Origin: Actinomyces bovis
GTDB lineage: Bacteria > Actinomycetota > Actinomycetes > Actinomycetales > Actinomycetaceae
Direction of reading: 5' to 3'
Length of the DNA stretch: 64,000 nucleotides
Assembly: GCF_900444995.1 (NCBI RefSeq)
Contig: NZ_UAPQ01000006.1
Span: 310,001 to 374,000, forward strand
Part shown: positions 8,658-16,485 of the stretch, in pieces
Position numbering within the stretch: position 1 is the stretch's first letter
Layout: each line of letters begins with the position of its first letter
The notes under the pieces: generated by a model
What the model was told of the DNA's origin: nothing
The model's input: the letters and a program-made list of their open reading frames with translations, nothing else
Database searches by the model: none
Position numbers and translations under genes: made by a program

Positions 8658-9992
8658 TCAGCCTGCCTGGCCAGGCGCCGACGGGGCCGACAGTGGCAAT
8701 AAAGACACCACATCACCCACTTCTACGGTAGCCGTACCCGCCTCCACCACCGCCAAGGCCTGGGCCGCAGGCAAAGAAGCCACCAGATGCGAGCCAGAAC
8801 CCAGGCGGTGCGTGGGACAGACCCACAGGCCAGCAGCGCTTGTAGCCCCCGCCGGGGCCGGAACCATGCGCACGGGAATATGCTGGCGGCGCGCACCTGC
8901 AGTTTTCCAGGCAACTGCAGCCCGCGCCTGCCGCGGCAATAGACTCGGCACGGCGGCGTCGCCGTCAAGATCCAGCCCAGTCAGGCGTGCCAACACCGGC
9001 ACCACGATGGTGCGGAAGGAAACTAAAACGCTCACCGGATTGCCCGGCAGCATAAGGAGCGGAACGGCCCGGCCATCACTGGCACGCACCACCCCCCAGC
9101 CCTGGGGTTTTCCTGGCTGCATCGCTACCTTGATAAAGCTCAGGGTGATGCGCTCGCGGTGCTCGGGAACTGCGGCCAGCATGGTTAGTGGGTCAAAAGC
9201 CCCGGCAGACACCCCTCCAGAGCTTATGAGCAGATCCGCAGACTCCGCCGCCTCCAGCAGACAGGCCGCGACCTCCTGGGTGGTGTCACCGCTGCGAACA
9301 GTGGCGGTGACTGTGGCTCCGGCCTCTCGGGCCAGACCGGTGAGCAGCAGTGAGTTGGAGTCAGGGATGGCGCCAGGACTCAGGGGCTGGCCTGGCTCTG
9401 TGAGCTCAGCGCCAGTAGAAACCACCGCCACGCGCGGCTGCGGGTAAGCCAGGACCTCCCCGCGCCCCACCGAAGCTAAAGCGGACAGGGCAGTGGCTGA
9501 CAGGATTGTGCCTGCGGGCAACACGGGGTCTGCGGGGGAGACATCCTCCCCAGCCATGCGCACGTTTTGGCCAGGGCTTACCGGCGCCCGCAGTTCCACC
9601 TGGGTGGGCAGGGGATGGTTGCCGGGCTGCTGATCCGTATCCTCCACGCGCACGACGGCGTCGGCCCCAGGCGGCAGCATGGCCCCGGTCATGATGCGCA
9701 TCGCGGTGCCTTCAGGCAGCGCAGTCGGGGCGCTGCCGGCCGGGATATCCCCGGAGACCGGCAGGACGACGGCGGCACCGGGGCTGGTGGGCTGGACTGT
9801 GGCAGCCCGCACGGCGTAGCCATCCATGGCGGAATTGGTCCACGGCGGCACCGGTAACTCAGCGGTAACTGGCTCAGCTAGGACCAGACCATGCGCTTGT
9901 GACAACGGGACCCGGCGGGGTGGCAGGGGAGCGAGAGCGGTGAGCACCTGGCGCAGGTAGTCCTCCAGCGGGGTCAATGCAAGCACGGTCAT
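8658..9992 (-). CDS. moeA: Molybdopterin molybdenumtransferase MoeA
   Basis: This 444-residue enzyme inserts molybdate into adenylated molybdopterin made by MogA. Seen: the N-terminal PPWTNSAMDGYAVRA (about residues 48-62), IMTGAMLPPGADAVVRVEDT (about 105-124), VVSTGAEL and the PDSNSLLL stretch of the MogA-like domain, SSGGVSAGAFD, and QPGKPQGWG near residue 295. Length and domain order match MoeA. It is the first gene of moeA-moaC-mobA, with 52 bases before moaC. The gap to the divergent moaE contains an inverted repeat that may carry the control region. Confidence 0.94.
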   Translation of the reverse strand: MTVLALTPLEDYLRQVLTALAPLPPRRVPLSQAHGLVLAEPVTAELPVPPWTNSAMDGYAVRAATVQPTSPGAAVVLPVSGDIPAGSAPTALPEGTAMRIMTGAMLPPGADAVVRVEDTDQQPGNHPLPTQVELRAPVSPGQNVRMAGEDVSPADPVLPAGTILSATALSALASVGRGEVLAYPQPRVAVVSTGAELTEPGQPLSPGAIPDSNSLLLTGLAREAGATVTATVRSGDTTQEVAACLLEAAESADLLISSGGVSAGAFDPLTMLAAVPEHRERITLSFIKVAMQPGKPQGWGVVRASDGRAVPLLMLPGNPVSVLVSFRTIVVPVLARLTGLDLDGDAAVPSLLPRQARAAVAWKTAGARRQHIPVRMVPAPAGATSAAGLWVCPTHRLGSGSHLVASLPAAQALAVVEAGTATVEVGDVVSLLPLSAPSAPGQAG

Positions 9993-10034
9993 CCTTCCAA
10001 AGCTGGGCGGCGAGGCGGCGAGGTAAGTGGGGTA

Positions 10035-10066
10035 AGCCCCATCATGCCTGGTGTCATGGTGGGGCT
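10035..10066. promoter_or_regulatory. Inverted repeat between moeA and moaE
   Basis: Arms AGCCCCATCATG (10035-10046) and CATGGTGGGGCT (10055-10066) pair at 11 of 12 positions around an 8-base spacer. It sits in the 118-base gap between the divergent moeA and moaE. Like the repeat between modA and mogA, the inner ends of the arms are CATG, but the outer parts differ, so a shared regulator is only a suggestion. Confidence 0.3.
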
Positions 10067-10110
10067 GGTAACTTCGCGGCCGGAATAGCTAACCCGCCTA
10101 GGAGAGTGCA

Positions 10111-10605
10111 ATGACTGAGCCCACCCCACACCCCCACAGTGCGCCCGAGCCTGAGTGCCCTAAGGCTGCCGACCGTCCAGTGCCGGGCCGGGTGGTCTGT
10201 GCGACCGTGACTGAGACAGTGTTGGATCTAGTGGCCCTGTCCCGGCAGGTGGGCGACGAGGCCGCGGGCGCCGTCGTCACCTTTGAGGGCGTGGTGCGTA
10301 ACCACGACGGCGGGCGGGGCGTGCAGGGCATCAGCTATTCCTGCCACCCCAGCGCAGGGGAGATTATCGGCCAGATCGCAGCTGAGGTGGCGGCGCGGCC
10401 AGGCGTGCGGGCGGTTGGCGCGGTGCACCGCGTGGGTGACCTCCGAGTGGGGGATACGGCGCTTGTGGTCGCTGTGGCTGCTGAGCATCGGGGACAGGGT
10501 TTTGGGGCGGCCTCTGACCTGGTGGACGAGATCAAGTTGCGCTTGCCGGTGTGGAAGCAGCAACTATTCGCCGACGGTTCCAGCGAGTGGAGCAATATGG
10601 GCTAA
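10111..10605 (+). CDS. moaE: Molybdopterin synthase catalytic subunit MoaE
   Basis: This 164-residue protein is the large subunit of molybdopterin synthase, which adds the dithiolene sulfurs from MoaD-thiocarboxylate. Seen: GAVVTFEGVVRNHD near residues 50-63, AVHRVGDLRVGDTALVVAVA near 109-128, and PVWKQQLFADGSSEWSNMG at the C-terminus, which holds the active-site Lys. An N-terminal stretch of about 30 Pro-rich residues precedes the domain. It is a single gene transcribed toward moaD, with a hairpin between the two. Confidence 0.93.
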   Translation: MTEPTPHPHSAPEPECPKAADRPVPGRVVCATVTETVLDLVALSRQVGDEAAGAVVTFEGVVRNHDGGRGVQGISYSCHPSAGEIIGQIAAEVAARPGVRAVGAVHRVGDLRVGDTALVVAVAAEHRGQGFGAASDLVDEIKLRLPVWKQQLFADGSSEWSNMG

Positions 10606-10637
10606 GCCCTCCTAACACCAGGCTGAGAGGAGGGGCT
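10605..10637. terminator. Hairpin between convergent moaE and moaD
   Basis: AGCCCTCCT at 10605-10613 and AGGAGGGGCT at 10628-10637 are complementary apart from one bulged G. The hairpin starts at the last base of the moaE stop codon and lies between the two convergent genes, so it could end transcripts from both sides. There is no clear T-run. Confidence 0.45.
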
Positions 10638-10640
10638 GGC

Positions 10641-10964
10641 TCAGCCGCCAGCAAAGGGCGGCAACAGATCCACGCGGTCGCCATCAGATAAAGGCGCGAG
10701 TGCATCTGCTGGCGTGGCGACGGCGTTGAGCAGGAAAGTGGACAGTCCCACCACCTTGGCCATCTGGGTGCCCCGACCGGCCAGCTCTGCGCGCAGCCCC
10801 GCCAGCGTGCTACCTGCTGGCAGTTCCACGAGTTCCTCCGGGCGCCCGGCAGCTTCAGCGGCGGCTGCAAAGTAGCGCAGAGTCACAACAATTCGTGCGC
10901 CACCTGCTGGGCTCTGGGCACCTTCGGTAAGGGCGGACTCAGTGTTTGGGGACTTAGGGGTCAT
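10641..10964 (-). CDS. moaD: Molybdopterin synthase sulfur carrier subunit MoaD
   Basis: This is a beta-grasp protein of 107 residues. The C-terminus reads DRVDLLPPFAGG: the terminal Gly-Gly is adenylated by MoeB and turned into a thiocarboxylate. TLRYFAAAAEAAGRPEE and LLNAVATPADA also fit MoaD. About 22 N-terminal residues before the ubiquitin-like fold are extra and poorly conserved in type, so the true start may be internal. It lies downstream of moaA on the same strand (100 bases apart) and convergent with moaE. Confidence 0.9.
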   Translation of the reverse strand: MTPKSPNTESALTEGAQSPAGGARIVVTLRYFAAAAEAAGRPEELVELPAGSTLAGLRAELAGRGTQMAKVVGLSTFLLNAVATPADALAPLSDGDRVDLLPPFAGG

Positions 10965-11064
10965 AAAGTAGCTCCTGGGTTAGGGACCTGCGGGACTCTA
11001 GCGCAAGTCGATAGGACTGCTCTGGGATGCCCGTGGGGGCTGGGGAACGCAGGCGGTGGACTAT

Positions 11065-12147
11065 TCAGCCGCCGATGGCGGACATGAGCCGGCCTGGCTG
11101 CGCAAAACCGACAGGCTCCTGGTCTGGCGCATTCGTGCCGTGGGCCAGGGGCTTAGCCCAGGTGGCCTGCGCCCAGAGTGCGATCAATTCTTCGTCACTG
11201 GCGCCCGCGCGCATCGGCCCGCGCAGGTCTGTTTCCGTGGGGGAGAACAAGCAGGTCATGACCCGCCCGTCCGCCGTTAAGCGCGTGCGGTCGCAGTCTG
11301 AGCAGAAGGGATCGCTTACAGAAGCAATCACCCCCACCGTCCCAGCCGGGTAAGGCAGGCCCTCGGCGTCGACTCCAGCCGCAACCTTCCACAGGGAAGC
11401 TGGACGGCGCTCGGGGCGCCCCGCATCATGGAGTTGGAAACCAGATTTGCGCAGCACTCCCAGCACCTCGGCAGCAGTAGTGACCTCCTCCGGACGCCAC
11501 GAGCCGCGTGGGCCCAACGGCATATGTTCGATGAAGCGCAGCTGCCAACCATGCCGCAGGCATTCAGCCAGCAGACGCGGTGCTCGCCGTGAGAGGGACC
11601 CTGGCATGGCGACGGCGTTGACCTTCACCGGTGTGAGCCCAGCCTCTTGGGCGCCACGTACGCCACGCAGCACGGCGTCGAGTCGGTCGCGCCGCGTGAT
11701 GCTTGCGTATTCCACGTCATCCAGCGAGTCGATGGAGATATTCACTCGGTCCAGGCCCGCCGCTCGCAGCGCAGCAGCCCGCCGTTCCAGGCCGAGACCG
11801 TTGGTAGTCAAGGCCAGGTCCGGTTTCACGCCTGCGCGGGTTCGCAGCTTGGAAAGCGCCTGTACGATCTCCTCCAGGTCTCGACGCAGCAGAGGTTCCC
11901 CGCCGGTGAGGCGGATGCGCTCCACTCCCAGGCGTTCCACGGCGATCCGAGCCAGCCTTGCGGTCTCAGCGGTGGTCAGCAGGTCTGCTGCGGGCAACCA
12001 CTCCAGACCTTGTGCGGGCATACAGTAGGTGCAGCGCAGATTACAGCGATCCGTGAGGGACAGGCGCAGGTCGCGTACGGTGCGCTCGTAGCGGTCAACC
12101 AGTTGGTTAACCGCTAGGGGCTGTAGGAGGCTTGCTACGGCTGTCAT
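11065..12147 (-). CDS. moaA: GTP 3',8-cyclase MoaA (radical SAM)
   Basis: This 360-residue radical SAM enzyme starts Moco synthesis from GTP. Seen: the radical SAM cluster CNLRCTYC with cysteines at 35, 39 and 42; the SAM-binding LTGGEPLLRRD; the C-terminal cluster FCSDCDRTRL followed by VMTCLFSP; and the C-terminal Gly-Gly that MoaA needs. TTNGLGLERRAAALRAAGL is also typical. The gene is followed by moaD on the same strand. With moaC, moaD, moaE, moeB, mogA and moeA in the window, the route to Mo-molybdopterin is complete. Confidence 0.95.
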   Translation of the reverse strand: MTAVASLLQPLAVNQLVDRYERTVRDLRLSLTDRCNLRCTYCMPAQGLEWLPAADLLTTAETARLARIAVERLGVERIRLTGGEPLLRRDLEEIVQALSKLRTRAGVKPDLALTTNGLGLERRAAALRAAGLDRVNISIDSLDDVEYASITRRDRLDAVLRGVRGAQEAGLTPVKVNAVAMPGSLSRRAPRLLAECLRHGWQLRFIEHMPLGPRGSWRPEEVTTAAEVLGVLRKSGFQLHDAGRPERRPASLWKVAAGVDAEGLPYPAGTVGVIASVSDPFCSDCDRTRLTADGRVMTCLFSPTETDLRGPMRAGASDEELIALWAQATWAKPLAHGTNAPDQEPVGFAQPGRLMSAIGG

Positions 12148-12286
12148 GGGCTGATCGTAACGACAAACCCGGAGTACTAATTAATACGCAGCAATTGTTG
12201 CAGGTTAGGCAGCGCAAGCGCTGGCCCGGGGGTACCTATAAGCAGCTGCCGCCACCAGCCTGCTTGACAAGCGGGGAGAGACGGCG

Positions 12287-12943
12287 TCAAGCATTAGAGG
12301 GAAGCTGCTTCCGGGCCCGCCGACGCCAGCTGGCGACCGCCACAATAATTCCGATCGCGCCCAGCACCAGCAGGGTCCAGCCTGAGATACGTTCGGCAAC
12401 TAGGCTCGGAGTGCTGTGGTCCACTACCTCTGGCCGGCTGCTCAGCCAGTGCCGCAAAAAGGGCTCCACGATCGCTCCAACCGGCACCAGCAGCCGCGCC
12501 ACTAGTCCGCTCAGGCCCTGGCGTCGCCACAAAGCCCCCATGGCACCCAGCGGAACCCCTGCTATCACAGCAATCACAAACCAGTGTGCGTTCTCCTCCC
12601 ATACCCCCACCGGCATAGTCCCAAGCAGCCGCCCCAAGGCATAGTGCAGCACCAGGGAAGCCTCCCCAGTTAGTACTGCTGCCAGAGCGCCACGCAGGGG
12701 CCGAGCCATAACGGCCCCTGCTAACAACTGGGCCCCCGCCCACAAGACTCCGGAGTTGAGCAGTTGGGAAAGCACCCAGCGGGCTACCGCAAGCTGGTCA
12801 GGGACGCTGCGGGAAAGCAACGCCTCGCTCTGAAGATCACTCAGCAAGGAGACGACGGCAAGTCCCGTGCTCAATAAGGCAATCGCTAGCCAGGGACGCC
12901 ACTCGATACGGGTAGCCACTGGGGGCACGCTGGACTGCTGCAT
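12287..12943 (-). CDS. Membrane protein of unknown function
   Basis: This 218-residue protein has about five hydrophobic stretches, including WLAIALLSTGLAVVSLL near residue 20, a pair around residues 60-110, VIAVIAGVPLGAMGALW, and LLVLGAIGIIVAVASW near the C-terminus, followed by an Arg-rich cytoplasmic tail. I do not recognise a family. It ends next to nothing informative and starts 8 bases after the stop of the GNAT gene, so the two are probably co-transcribed and may be linked to rsgA/aroA upstream. No catalytic motif is visible. Confidence 0.75.
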   Translation of the reverse strand: MQQSSVPPVATRIEWRPWLAIALLSTGLAVVSLLSDLQSEALLSRSVPDQLAVARWVLSQLLNSGVLWAGAQLLAGAVMARPLRGALAAVLTGEASLVLHYALGRLLGTMPVGVWEENAHWFVIAVIAGVPLGAMGALWRRQGLSGLVARLLVPVGAIVEPFLRHWLSSRPEVVDHSTPSLVAERISGWTLLVLGAIGIIVAVASWRRRARKQLPSNA

Positions 12944-12951
12944 AACGGGCC

Positions 12952-13626
12952 CTAGGCCTGGTCTTTAGCGTTGGCAGGCCGGATTAAAGCCCAGTAGCGC
13001 GGCAGGGGGTCACACGGTCCCAGCTCTGCCACCTCCTGAAAGCCGTGGCGCTCGTAGAGGCGCTTGGAACTGGGGGTGGTGGACTCCAAGTGCACGGGCA
13101 AAGCGTCTGCAGCTGCGCGAGTTAGGCCGTGCCTGAGGAGTCGAGAACCTAGACCCAAGCCCTGTAAGCCGGGGGTGACCGCGAGCATCTGCAGGTGCCA
13201 GTGCGGGGCGAGTGGGCGGACCGTCTCACAAAGCCGTCCGTCCAACAGGCACAGGTCCCAGGCTGGGCCCATGATGGAGTGGTCAATGCCTTCTGGCACG
13301 CTGCCCGGCTCGCCGCCGATTCCCAATGGACCCGTGGGTTTAGCGCCAGCGTGGATGGGGTTATCCCACAGGGCAGCAGCCAGGATCCGGCCCGTGTGGT
13401 CAATGACGAGGTCCGTGGTGGTGGGGGCCTTGGGGCAGAGGTAGTGGCCGGTTAGCTCGAAGTCGAGCAGGTGCTGCAGGGCCGCCAGCGGGTCCGGGGC
13501 CGGGGCGGTGATGGCTTCCATAAGCGGGTCTGTGCTGAAAACTTCTGTCAGCAGGGCAGTCAGGGGAAGCCGGTCCGCAGAGCGAGCCAGTCGGATCGTC
13601 TCAGTCACGGGCAGACCATACGTCAA
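12952..13626 (-). CDS. GNAT-family N-acetyltransferase
   Basis: This protein of about 224 residues has the acetyl-CoA-binding motif LQMLAVTPGLQGLGLGSRLL (about residues 145-164) and the later LESTTPSSKRLYERHGF stretch, which together define the GNAT fold. The N-terminal half, ending in PGSVPEGIDHS, is less typical and probably forms the substrate pocket. The substrate is unknown. The outer start is a TTG at 13626; a GTG at 13608 (giving VTETIRLA) is equally reasonable. It lies in a minus-strand row aroA-rsgA-GNAT-membrane protein with short gaps. Confidence 0.85.
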   Translation of the reverse strand: MTYGLPVTETIRLARSADRLPLTALLTEVFSTDPLMEAITAPAPDPLAALQHLLDFELTGHYLCPKAPTTTDLVIDHTGRILAAALWDNPIHAGAKPTGPLGIGGEPGSVPEGIDHSIMGPAWDLCLLDGRLCETVRPLAPHWHLQMLAVTPGLQGLGLGSRLLRHGLTRAAADALPVHLESTTPSSKRLYERHGFQEVAELGPCDPLPRYWALIRPANAKDQA

Positions 13627-13658
13627 GCGCGTTGATCTCGCTCTCCGAGCCGGAGGGC

Positions 13659-14807
13659 TCAGGTGCCTAGGTGGCGGTGTGAGCTGGGCACCGGGTCTTC
13701 AGCCTCCAGGGATGGTGCCAGCAGGCGGCGGAAAGAATCGAGGCGGGCCCGGCGCGGGGCCAGCGGGCTGGCAGGGCGGTTTACCGGTTTGCTGGCGCTG
13801 GAACCGCCGTCGGCGTCGGCACCACTGGCCGCCCATGCGTCTAGAGCACAGTCGAGCACCCCGGTCTCGTGCGTACAGCCGCGGGGGCAGTCCTCAGCTA
13901 CCTCCGCTAGATCTGGGAAACCGCGCAGCACATCCGTGCTGGAGACATGCGAGACGCCGAAGGAACGCACACCGGGGGTGTCGATCACCCAGCCGCCGCC
14001 GGGCAGTTCTAGGGCCTGTAGGTTGGTGGAGGTGTGGCGACCCCGGCCAGTGACCTCATTTACGTGCCCGGTGACGCGCTCTGCGCCCGGCACCAGCGCG
14101 TTGATAAGTGTGGACTTGCCGACTCCAGAGTGCCCCACGAATACGGAGGTATGCCCGGCAAGTAGCGCCCGCACTGCCTCCACGCCGCCTCCGCCAGCGC
14201 GGGTGGATTGGGCCTGGCTCGTCTCATCTAGGCGGGTGGGTACGGAGCGCACCCCCAGGGGTTCATATAGCGCCAGCAAGGGGGTGGCATCCGCCAAATC
14301 CGATTTGCTAAGGACCAGCAGGGGCTCCATGCCTGCGTCATAAGCGGCCACCAAGTAGCGGTCGATCATGCGGGGGCGCGGCTCGGGGTCCGCCACGGCC
14401 GTGACGATTACCAGCAGCTCAGCATTGGCAACAACCGGCCGCTCAGTGCCAGCGGCGTCGCCGTCTTCGGCGCTGCGGCGCAGCAGGGTGGTGCGCTCTT
14501 GCACGCGGACCAGGCGCGCCAGGGTGTCCTTGCGGCCACTGGTATCGCCGACGACGCCTACCCGGTCCCCAACCACTACCTTGCCTCGCCCCAGCTCACG
14601 GGCTTTCATAGCGGTTATGTCCCCGCTGCCGTTAGCGGTGAGCTGGGGATCGTCTAGGCGGATGCGGTAGTGGCCCCGATCGATGCGCGTAACCATGCCG
14701 GTTACCGCATCCTGGTGACTGGGGCGCTGTTTGGTGCGCGGGCGCGAGCCACGCCCGGGGCGAACGCGCACGCGCGGATCGTCGGTGCCAGTGTCGCGGC
14801 GGCCCAT
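13659..14807 (-). CDS. rsgA: Ribosome small-subunit GTPase RsgA
   Basis: This 382-residue circularly permuted GTPase takes part in late 30S maturation. Seen: a Lys/Arg-rich N-terminus, an OB-fold region, LVLSKSDLAD (the G4-type motif coming before the P-loop, as expected for the permuted order), the P-loop GHSGVGKST, GRGRHTSTN, DTPGVRSFG (G3), and the C-terminal zinc knuckle CPRGCTHETGVLDC. It is immediately downstream of aroA: the aroA stop and this ATG share one base. The aroA-rsgA pairing is common in actinobacteria. Confidence 0.94.
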   Translation of the reverse strand: MGRRDTGTDDPRVRVRPGRGSRPRTKQRPSHQDAVTGMVTRIDRGHYRIRLDDPQLTANGSGDITAMKARELGRGKVVVGDRVGVVGDTSGRKDTLARLVRVQERTTLLRRSAEDGDAAGTERPVVANAELLVIVTAVADPEPRPRMIDRYLVAAYDAGMEPLLVLSKSDLADATPLLALYEPLGVRSVPTRLDETSQAQSTRAGGGGVEAVRALLAGHTSVFVGHSGVGKSTLINALVPGAERVTGHVNEVTGRGRHTSTNLQALELPGGGWVIDTPGVRSFGVSHVSSTDVLRGFPDLAEVAEDCPRGCTHETGVLDCALDAWAASGADADGGSSASKPVNRPASPLAPRRARLDSFRRLLAPSLEAEDPVPSSHRHLGT

Positions 14808-16258
14808 CAGCAGCAGTCCTCGGTGGTGGGCTTGGCTGTTGTGGGGGTGCTAGCGCCGGTGGCGAGCATTGCCGACCACATCGTGGGGAAGTCTGGGAGA
14901 GTCTTGGAGGTACAGGCGACGTCGTCCAAAGTGGTGCCGGGGACGGCCAGGGCGATGAGCGCCGCGAAGGTGGCCAGGCGGTGGTCGGCGTAGGTGTGCA
15001 GGCGAGTCGGGTGTAGCTGCGCCCCAGCAGGCAGCGCCTCGATATCTAGACCGTCGGTGGTTTCCCGCGCACTGGCGCCCAAGCGGTTGATCTCAGCCAC
15101 TAAGGCGGCCAGGCGGTTGGTCTCGTGGCCACGCAGATGGGCAATGCCAGTCAGGCGGGAGGCATGTCCCTGCGCAGCGGCTAGAACGCATAGAGCGGCG
15201 ACTGTGGGAGCCAGCTCGCCGACGGCGGAGAGGTCCGCGTCGATTCCGGTGAGCTGGCCCGTGCCGTGGGCGGTGAATCGCAGGGTGCCGTCAGGCTGGG
15301 CGGTGGTGGTGACGGTGCCGCCGAGCTGAGGCAGGAGTTTACGCCAGGCAGCCCCGGCTTGCGTGGTGTGTGCAGGCCAATGTGGCACGGTCACGCTGCC
15401 GCCGCAGATGAGGGCTGCGGCCAAGAAAGGCCCGGCATTGGACAGGTCTGGTTCGATTAGGACTTCGCCGCCGTGGGGGCGCCCCGGGTGAACCCGCCAG
15501 CTGCGGGCAGCCTCAGGGGCCTGTGGGTCCGGTTCATCGACGACGATCCCGCGTTCACGCAGGCTCTCCACCGTCATATGTATATGGGGGAGGGAAGGGA
15601 CGGGCCCGGTGGAGGTGATCTCTAGACCACCAGGCAGCAAGGCCCCAACGAGCAGGAGGGCAGAAAGAAATTGGGAGGACTGGGAAGCATCGATGCTGAC
15701 CCGATGCGGGGCGGTGGGGTTGGCGGGGTCGGCTGGACGCAGGAGCGCACCGCTGCCCGGGCCTACGCGCACCGGCAGGTGACCGGGCGCACCCAATTCA
15801 CTGACGGCGGCCCCTAGGGCCGCCAAGGCATCCAGGACTGGGCCCAGGGGGCGTAGGCGAGCGGCTTCGTCGCCGTCGAACACCACGGGGCGCTGGGCTA
15901 AAGCAGCCAGAGGGGGCACGAAGCGCATAACGGTGCCCGCTAAGCCACAGTCAACCTGAGGCGGCTCCCCACCCTGGGCGGTGACCGGTAGCGGCTCGGT
16001 AGCGGGGAAGATCCGCAGTTTGCTGCCGGAATCATCCAAGACCTCAGAGCCGACGCCGAGCACATGCAGGGCATCCAGCATCAGGTCAGTGTCCCGTGAG
16101 CGCAGGGCGCCCAGCAGTGTGGACGGGGCGTCCGCCAAGGCAGCAAGCACTAGGGCCCGGGCGGTCAGCGACTTGGAGCCGGGCAGAGTGACAACGGCAT
16201 CCAGCGGCCCAGAAGCGGCCGGGGCAGCCCAGGCGGTGAGGATGGTCGCGTCAGTCAC
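14807..16258 (-). CDS. aroA: 3-phosphoshikimate 1-carboxyvinyltransferase (EPSP synthase)
   Basis: This 483-residue enzyme of the shikimate pathway joins shikimate-3-phosphate and phosphoenolpyruvate. Seen: the N-terminal LPGSKSLTARALVLAALA (about residues 24-41), which holds the catalytic Lys and Ser; GLAGTVMRFVPPLAAL, the PEP-site LAGTxxRF loop; DASQSSQF; DLSNAGPFLAAALICGG; and the C-terminal YADHRLATFAALIAL. The length is somewhat above the usual 430-450. The start at 16258 gives a short N-terminal tail. The next 227 bases upstream hold no gene. Confidence 0.94.
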   Translation of the reverse strand: MTDATILTAWAAPAASGPLDAVVTLPGSKSLTARALVLAALADAPSTLLGALRSRDTDLMLDALHVLGVGSEVLDDSGSKLRIFPATEPLPVTAQGGEPPQVDCGLAGTVMRFVPPLAALAQRPVVFDGDEAARLRPLGPVLDALAALGAAVSELGAPGHLPVRVGPGSGALLRPADPANPTAPHRVSIDASQSSQFLSALLLVGALLPGGLEITSTGPVPSLPHIHMTVESLRERGIVVDEPDPQAPEAARSWRVHPGRPHGGEVLIEPDLSNAGPFLAAALICGGSVTVPHWPAHTTQAGAAWRKLLPQLGGTVTTTAQPDGTLRFTAHGTGQLTGIDADLSAVGELAPTVAALCVLAAAQGHASRLTGIAHLRGHETNRLAALVAEINRLGASARETTDGLDIEALPAGAQLHPTRLHTYADHRLATFAALIALAVPGTTLDDVACTSKTLPDFPTMWSAMLATGASTPTTAKPTTEDCC

Positions 16259-16485
16259 CTGCGCATTGTCTCAGGTGAGAGCGGTTGTGCCTGCGCACGG
16301 ATAGATGAATCTCAGGACACCTGTGCTCACTGGCGCATTGCGGTGCGAATGGTGCCAGAGCGATTACATAGCCCCTTGGCTTTTGTGCGCATAGCGCGGC
16401 AACTAGTCGCAGCATCCAGCCGGAGGGTGAGGATGTATTCGAGACCCGCAACAATGGGTCTAAAACAGCCCTGCCTCCAAGTGCC

